A stretch of 64,000 nucleotides of DNA, from assembly GCF_021730305.1 (NCBI RefSeq), contig NZ_CP032674.1, positions 1,659,001 to 1,723,000 of the forward strand. Reading direction: 5' to 3'. Under the pieces are notes generated by a model, which did no database searches, was not told where the DNA came from, and saw nothing but the letters and a program-made list of their open reading frames with translations. Positions 59,769-64,000 of this stretch are shown here, one piece after another. A program made the translations under genes and the position numbers. The stretch comes from Xanthobacter sp. YC-JY1 (lineage in GTDB: Bacteria; Pseudomonadota; Alphaproteobacteria; Rhizobiales; Xanthobacteraceae). Each line of letters begins with the position of its first letter. Within the stretch, counting starts at the first letter, position 1.

Positions 59769-61505
59769 ATGACACGCCAGAAGACACCGGACCTTCTGCG
59801 CAGCGCGCGCTGGTTCGCCGCCGACGACCTGCGCAGCTTCGGCCACCGCTCCCGCCTGCGCCAGATGGGCTACGCCCCGGAGGATTGGGCGGGACGGCCA
59901 GTGATCGCCATCCTCAACACCTGGTCGGATTTCAACTCCTGCCACGCCCATTTCCGGGACCGGGTGGAGGACATCAAGCGCGGCGTGCTGCAGGCCGGCG
60001 GCTTCCCGCTGGAAGTGCCGGTGCACTCGGTGTCCGAGACCTTTCTCAAACCCACCTCCATGCTCTACCGCAACATGCTGGCCATGGAGGTGGAGGAGGT
60101 GATCCGCTCCCACCCGGTGGACGGCGTGGTGCTGATGGGCGGCTGCGACAAGAGCACCCCGGCCCTGCTGATGGGCGCCACCAGCGCCGGCGTGCCGGCC
60201 ATCTATGTGCCCGCCGGCCCCATGCTGCGCGGCAACTGGAACGGCAAGATGCTGGGCTCCGGCTCGGACGCGTGGAAGTTCTGGGACGAGCGGCGCGCCG
60301 GCAATATCGGCGAGGCGGAGTGGAATGAGATCGAGGGCGGCATCGCCCGCTCCTACGGCCATTGCATGACCATGGGGACGGCCAGCACCATGACCGCCAT
60401 CGCCGAGGCGCTGGGCATGACGCTGTCCGGCGCCTCCTCCGTTCCGGCGGCGGATGCGGGCCACATGCGCATGTGCGCGGCCTCGGGCCGGCGCATCGTG
60501 GATATGGTGTGGGAGGACCTGACGCCGGCCCGCATCCAGACCCGCGCGGCGTTCGAGAACGCCATCATCGTCGCCATGGCCATGGGCTGCTCCACCAACG
60601 CCATCATCCATCTCATCGCCCAGGCCCGCCGCGCCGGTGCCGACATCACCCTCGATGATTTCGACGCGGCCAGCCGCCGCGTGCCGGTGCTCGCCAACGT
60701 GCGGCCGAGCGGCGACGCCTACCTGATGGAAGACTTCTACTTCGCCGGCGGCCTGCCGGCGCTGATGGGGCGCCTTACGGACTTCCTTCACCTCGATGCC
60801 CTCACCGTCTCCGGCCGCACGGTGGGCGAGGCCATCGCGGGGGCGAAGGTGCACAATGACGACGTGATCCGCCCCCTCGACAAGGCCATCTACGACGAAG
60901 GCGCGCTCGCCGTGCTGCGGGGCAACCTCGCCCCGGAGGGTTGCGTCATCAAGCCCAGCGCCTGCGCGCCCCATCTGCGGGTCCACACCGGCCCGGCGCT
61001 GGTGTTCGACGATTATCCCAGCCTCAAGGCCGCCACCGATGACGAAAACCTCGACGTGACGCCGGGCCATGTGCTGGTGCTGCGCAATGCCGGCCCCCTC
61101 GGCGGCCCGGGCATGCCCGAATGGGGCATGCTGCCGATTCCCAAGGCGCTGGTGAAGGCGGGCGTGCGCGACATGCTCCGCATCTCCGACGCGCGCATGA
61201 GCGGCACCAGCTACGGCGCGTGCATCCTCCACGTCTCGCCGGAGAGCCATGTGGGCGGGCCTCTGGCCCTGCTGCGGACCGGCGACCTCGTCACCGTCGA
61301 CGTGCCCAACCGGCGCATCGACATGGAGGTGTCGGCGGAGGAACTGGAGCGCCGCCGCGCCGCTTTGCCCGCGCCCGTGCCGCGCTATGAGCGCGGCTAT
61401 GGCTGGATGTATTCCAAGCACATCAGCCAGGCGCATCTCGGCTGCGACTTCGACTTCCTGGAAACCTCCTTCGGTGCCGCCCCCGGCGAACCGGCCATCT
61501 ACTGA
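59769..61505 (+). CDS. IlvD/Edd-family sugar-acid dehydratase
   Basis: A 578-aa iron-sulfur dehydratase most like L-arabonate/pentonate dehydratases. The cluster Cys are in GGCDKSTPALLMG, SYGHCMTMGTASTM and MGCSTNAIIH. The C-terminal nucleophile region is RISDARMSGTSYG. It makes a 2-keto-3-deoxy acid from an aldonate. The following aldolase fits the next step. It is not likely to be the biosynthetic IlvD because it sits in a catabolic operon, and its N-terminal part resembles the AraC-type enzymes. Confidence 0.9.
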   Translation: MTRQKTPDLLRSARWFAADDLRSFGHRSRLRQMGYAPEDWAGRPVIAILNTWSDFNSCHAHFRDRVEDIKRGVLQAGGFPLEVPVHSVSETFLKPTSMLYRNMLAMEVEEVIRSHPVDGVVLMGGCDKSTPALLMGATSAGVPAIYVPAGPMLRGNWNGKMLGSGSDAWKFWDERRAGNIGEAEWNEIEGGIARSYGHCMTMGTASTMTAIAEALGMTLSGASSVPAADAGHMRMCAASGRRIVDMVWEDLTPARIQTRAAFENAIIVAMAMGCSTNAIIHLIAQARRAGADITLDDFDAASRRVPVLANVRPSGDAYLMEDFYFAGGLPALMGRLTDFLHLDALTVSGRTVGEAIAGAKVHNDDVIRPLDKAIYDEGALAVLRGNLAPEGCVIKPSACAPHLRVHTGPALVFDDYPSLKAATDDENLDVTPGHVLVLRNAGPLGGPGMPEWGMLPIPKALVKAGVRDMLRISDARMSGTSYGACILHVSPESHVGGPLALLRTGDLVTVDVPNRRIDMEVSAEELERRRAALPAPVPRYERGYGWMYSKHISQAHLGCDFDFLETSFGAAPGEPAIY

Positions 61506-61519
61506 GCAAGGAACCCCCC

Positions 61520-62287
61520 GTGGAACTGCCTCGCAACGCCTTCAAGCGCGCCATCTATGCCGGCCAGCAGCAGATCGGCCTGTGGAGCAGCCTCGCCAGC
61601 CATGTGTCGGTGGAGATCCTCGCCGGCGCCGGCTTCGACTGGCTGCTGCTGGACACCGAGCATTCGGCCAACGAGGTGCCGATGGTGCTCAGCCAGCTCC
61701 AGGCCTGCATGGAGCACCCCTCCGTCATGCCCATCGTGCGCCCGCCGGTGAACGATCCCGTCGCCATCAAGCGGCTGCTGGACGCGGGAGTGCAGACCCT
61801 GCTTCTGCCCATGGTGGACAGACCGGAACAGGCCGCCGACGCGGTGGCGGCGACGCGCTATCCGCCCGCCGGCATCCGCGGCTTCGCGAGCGCCTCCCGC
61901 GCCTCGCGCTTCGGCCGGATCAGCAACTATCACCAGCGCGCCCATGAGGAGATCTGCGTTCTGGTGCAGATCGAATCCCGGCTCGGCATGGACAATCTGG
62001 AGGCCATCTGCGCCGTGCCCGGCGTGGACGGCGTGTTCATCGGCCCCGGCGATCTCTCGGCGGCGATCGGCTATCTGGGCGACCAGAACAACGAGCAGAT
62101 TGTCACGCTCATCGAGGGGCTGATCGGCCGCATCGTGACCGCCGGCAACCGCGCTGGCATCCTCACCCCCAGCGAGCCGCTGGCCCGGCGCTACATCGCC
62201 GCTGGCACCGTCTTCACCGCGGTGGGCTCCGACACCGGCCTCCTCGCCCGCAACGCCGAGGCGCTGGCGAAGCGCTTCCACGAGTAG
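61520..62287 (+). CDS. HpcH/HpaI-family class II aldolase
   Basis: A 255-aa pyruvate-dependent aldolase of the HpaI/YfaU group. The active-site base region is LLLDTEHS, the phosphate/pyruvate binding part VRPPVND, and the metal ligands lie in QIESRLGMDNLEAI and GPGDLSAAIG. GTG start with AAGGAA upstream. It cleaves a 2-keto-3-deoxy sugar acid to pyruvate and an aldehyde. As partner of the dehydratase 15 bp upstream it completes the route. The chain length of the sugar acid is undetermined. Confidence 0.9.
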   Translation: MELPRNAFKRAIYAGQQQIGLWSSLASHVSVEILAGAGFDWLLLDTEHSANEVPMVLSQLQACMEHPSVMPIVRPPVNDPVAIKRLLDAGVQTLLLPMVDRPEQAADAVAATRYPPAGIRGFASASRASRFGRISNYHQRAHEEICVLVQIESRLGMDNLEAICAVPGVDGVFIGPGDLSAAIGYLGDQNNEQIVTLIEGLIGRIVTAGNRAGILTPSEPLARRYIAAGTVFTAVGSDTGLLARNAEALAKRFHE

Positions 62288-62295
62288 GGCGCGCC

Positions 62296-62484
62296 CTACA
62301 CCGCCTTCCGGTAGAGCCCGGTGAGGATCACCATGTGTGACAGCAGCGGCTGCGGCGCCGCGCGCATGCGCGTGCCGAGCCCCTCCATCAGCCGCTCGGC
62401 GAACAGCGCGCGGAAGGCGGCATCGCAAGTGCCGTCGAGGGCGGCCAGCAGCGCCTCTTGAAGCCCGGGATGGGCTTCGATCAA
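62296..62484 (-). CDS. Short ORF, possible C-terminal gene fragment
   Basis: A 62-codon frame reading IEAHPGLQEALLAALDGTCD then ending LTGLYRKAV. It has protein-like composition (amphipathic helices) but no convincing start (TTG) and no recognised family. It follows the XRE relic by 20-odd bp on the same strand. It is more likely the tail of a lost gene than an intact one. Confidence 0.3.
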   Translation of the reverse strand: MIEAHPGLQEALLAALDGTCDAAFRALFAERLMEGLGTRMRAAPQPLLSHMVILTGLYRKAV

Positions 62485-62514
62485 CGCGATGACCCGCCGA
62501 ACCTAATCACAAGC

Positions 62515-62640
62515 TCACCGGCCCTTCCTCAGCCTCACGCCCGGCCCCTCGCCGTTCTCCGCAACGAAGATCACGCCGGCGGATTCGAGGGCGGCGCGGA
62601 TCGCGGCACCGCCCGCGCCGTGTGAAACTTGAGCCGTGGT
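62515..62640 (-). pseudogene. Relic of an XRE-type regulator C-terminus
   Basis: Reads GGAAIRAALESAGVIFVAEN then GEGPGVRLRKGR and a TGA at 62515-62517, the typical tail of short XRE regulators. No helix-turn-helix part precedes it; upstream the sequence dissolves into unrelated frames. It matches the weaker relic at 39436-39567. The upstream border is approximate. It may be a remnant of an integrated element. Confidence 0.55.
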
Positions 62641-63004
62641 AGACGCAGCGAGATACCGCAACCTAAAGCAGAGCAGCAAGAGCCGGGCGCACATGCGGGG
62701 GAATGGCGCCCGGCCCTTTCCGTCTGGCTGAACGGAGCGTCAGGGCAGACGTGTGTTTCTAGCAGAAGCCCCGCATCGGAATACCCCTCAAATGAGGGAG
62801 AGCCGGACGATCTGACACCAAACCGCCCGGCTTCTTGTACGCCCCTGTCAGGGCGATGATGGGGGCGAATGCCTCCTGCTACCACGGTCGCGTCCATTTC
62901 CCTCCAAAATCGGAAAGACTTCCGAGGGGTTATAACGAAAGGCGGGATATTCAATCGGTTGAAGTGGTTGTATGCGTCAGTTGTCAAACGCAGAGAGCAG
63001 AAGA

Positions 63005-63223
63005 ATGGGCGGGCCAGGAGCAGGAGTGTCCGCCGAAATGCGGGGCCTAGAAGCCGGGCGGATGGGGCGGCCTGAGCGGGTCCTCAGTGCCCTAATCATC
63101 CTGATCTTCATTCTGACCCTGAGCGCCGGAGCAGCGCTGCTTTTTCACCAATACCGAGGTTTGCCCATGGGCGTCGAGACTGCGCCCGGCCACAGTGGTG
63201 GCCTCGCTTCCGACGAGACCTAG
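63005..63223 (+). CDS. Small ORF with one transmembrane segment
   Basis: A 72-codon frame with a clear hydrophobic stretch (VLSALIILIFILTLSAGAAL) and a short hydrophilic tail. The ribosome site is weak and no family is recognised. The flanking 62641-63004 and 63224-63416 hold nothing I can support. It may be a small membrane protein or a chance frame. Confidence 0.3.
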   Translation: MGGPGAGVSAEMRGLEAGRMGRPERVLSALIILIFILTLSAGAALLFHQYRGLPMGVETAPGHSGGLASDET

Positions 63224-63416
63224 CTGGCGGGGAATTAGGCGTCAGTTCGGAGAGGGCGCGGCAGGCGCTTCTCGAGATTATTGAGGCTGGGGTCGCTCCA
63301 ACGCCGGCCGAGTAGCTTCAGGCCGCCTCCGCCTCGCGGCCCGCGCTCACCATGGCTTGCGCGCAGGCGGCGTAGGTTCTGCGGTGAAGATTGCCCGCAG
63401 AGATGGCGCGTCTGAA

Positions 63417-63863
63417 TTAGGGCCGACGCGCAGGTGCTTCGGCGTCTGGCCGCGAATTGAGCCTGCCCCTCCAGGCGGTTGAAAAGTCCAGCGTCCGTAC
63501 CATGGTAAAGCTATCGCACCATCGGACGCCGAAGTGATTGCATACATCCGGTATTCTTCGATTTGCCCGCCGGCACGTTGGCTTTGACACCTCGGAAGCC
63601 ACGACGTGCCGATCATGAGGCGCCGCCATTGCATATGCGATTAGGAATGGGTCTCGTCCAACTTCGATTAGCACAGTATCATCTAGATCACTCGCGTATC
63701 CTTCTGAAATTACTTGATGAAATAAAGAAATATCGACATCTTCTTCGAGCAATAGAGCGCTTCTATGTTCGCGAATCCTAAGCCAGTCCGCTAAATTATC
63801 TGCGCCGCCGGTCATTTCATCCATGATTTCTAAGGGGATCTTGAGCGCGCCAGCCTCTCCCAT
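63417..63863 (-). pseudogene. DUF4411 (PIN-like toxin family) protein, probably 5-prime truncated
   Basis: The frame carries DUF4411-type features: KIPLEIMDEMTGGADNLADW, then RDPFLIAYAMAAPHDRHVV, then ANRRIPDVCNHFGVRWCDSF. These include acidic residues of the PIN core. The usual N-terminal strand with the first catalytic Asp is absent. Similarity stops at about 63880, and the frame stays open to the window edge with unrelated residues. DUF4411 genes usually follow an XRE/ImmA-IrrE gene. Here 63864-64000 shows only a short tail (QHARKGKSNRQNELKAG, stop at 63890) of unknown origin. Confidence 0.5.
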
Positions 63864-64000
63864 ATGAACAATGACGTTGCCCCCAACTTCTATCCAGCTT
63901 TGAGTTCGTTCTGGCGGTTGGATTTGCCCTTTCGGGCGTGCTGGGCGGCGGGGGCAGACGCGGAACCACTCATGTTGCGGAGCGTCTGATCCCGCCGCGG

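Noticed and set aside
62571-62987. 138-codon leftward ORF in the gene-poor end region
   Set aside because: No recognised domain, and it conflicts with the XRE relic frame.
1-64000. tRNA/rRNA genes, CRISPR arrays, intact insertion sequences
   Set aside because: Scanned for T-loop-like motifs, regularly spaced repeats and transposase motifs and found none convincing.

Overview
The window looks like chromosome of a high-GC alphaproteobacterium, most likely a metabolically versatile member of the Hyphomicrobiales (Xanthobacter/Azorhizobium/Ancylobacter-like). This rests on strong GC bias, many periplasmic-binding-protein ABC transporters, a Cox-type molybdenum hydroxylase, an acetoin operon and a FecI/FecR/TonB receptor set. 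The placement is inferred from gene content only. No tRNA, rRNA, CRISPR array or intact insertion sequence was seen.

Layout. (1) 1-7.1 kb: the end of an SDR gene, then a leftward operon of response regulator, histidine kinase, Asp/His-rich exported protein, DUF2271 protein, PepSY/flavodoxin reductase and ApbE. This is an envelope electron-transfer and flavinylation module, with a small PepSY protein divergent from it. (2) 7.1-13.5 kb: a Liv-type ABC transporter with a fused LivH-LivM permease, a PhyH-type dioxygenase and a divergent TetR regulator. (3) 13.5-24.2 kb: a second Liv transporter with a LivM-LivG fusion, a cyclase-family hydrolase and an amidase, divergent from a LysR regulator, an amidohydrolase and a second amidase. 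This is probably a pathway that imports and hydrolyses an amide or cyclic ureide.

(4) 24.6-39.2 kb: CoxG, aldehyde and alcohol dehydrogenases, a form-II molybdenum hydroxylase (M-S-L), then an operon of thioesterase, crotonase, MBL hydrolase, SDR and acyl-CoA ligase, plus an orphan binding protein and a double-HxlR regulator. Two promoters about 8.4 kb apart, one driving the Mo hydroxylase and one the CoA operon, share the same -35/spacer/-10 layout and an almost identical 21-bp element. They therefore look like one regulon. The SDR and the crotonase both lack their usual catalytic residues. This cluster is the best candidate for an undescribed pathway.

(5) 39.7-47.7 kb: acoR and a divergent sigma-54-type acetoin/2,3-butanediol operon. 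(6) 47.9-50.7 kb: a PsiF-like protein and a frameshifted chromate-resistance pair (chrB, chrA). (7) 50.7-54.9 kb: an ECF sigma factor, FecR and a TonB-dependent siderophore receptor. (8) 55.6-62.3 kb: a flavoprotein with a 2Fe-2S protein, then a GntR regulator divergent from a TctC binding protein, an IlvD/Edd dehydratase and a HpaI-type aldolase (sugar-acid catabolism). (9) 62.3-64 kb: a gene-poor stretch with relics, including an XRE-regulator tail and a truncated DUF4411 toxin-like gene.
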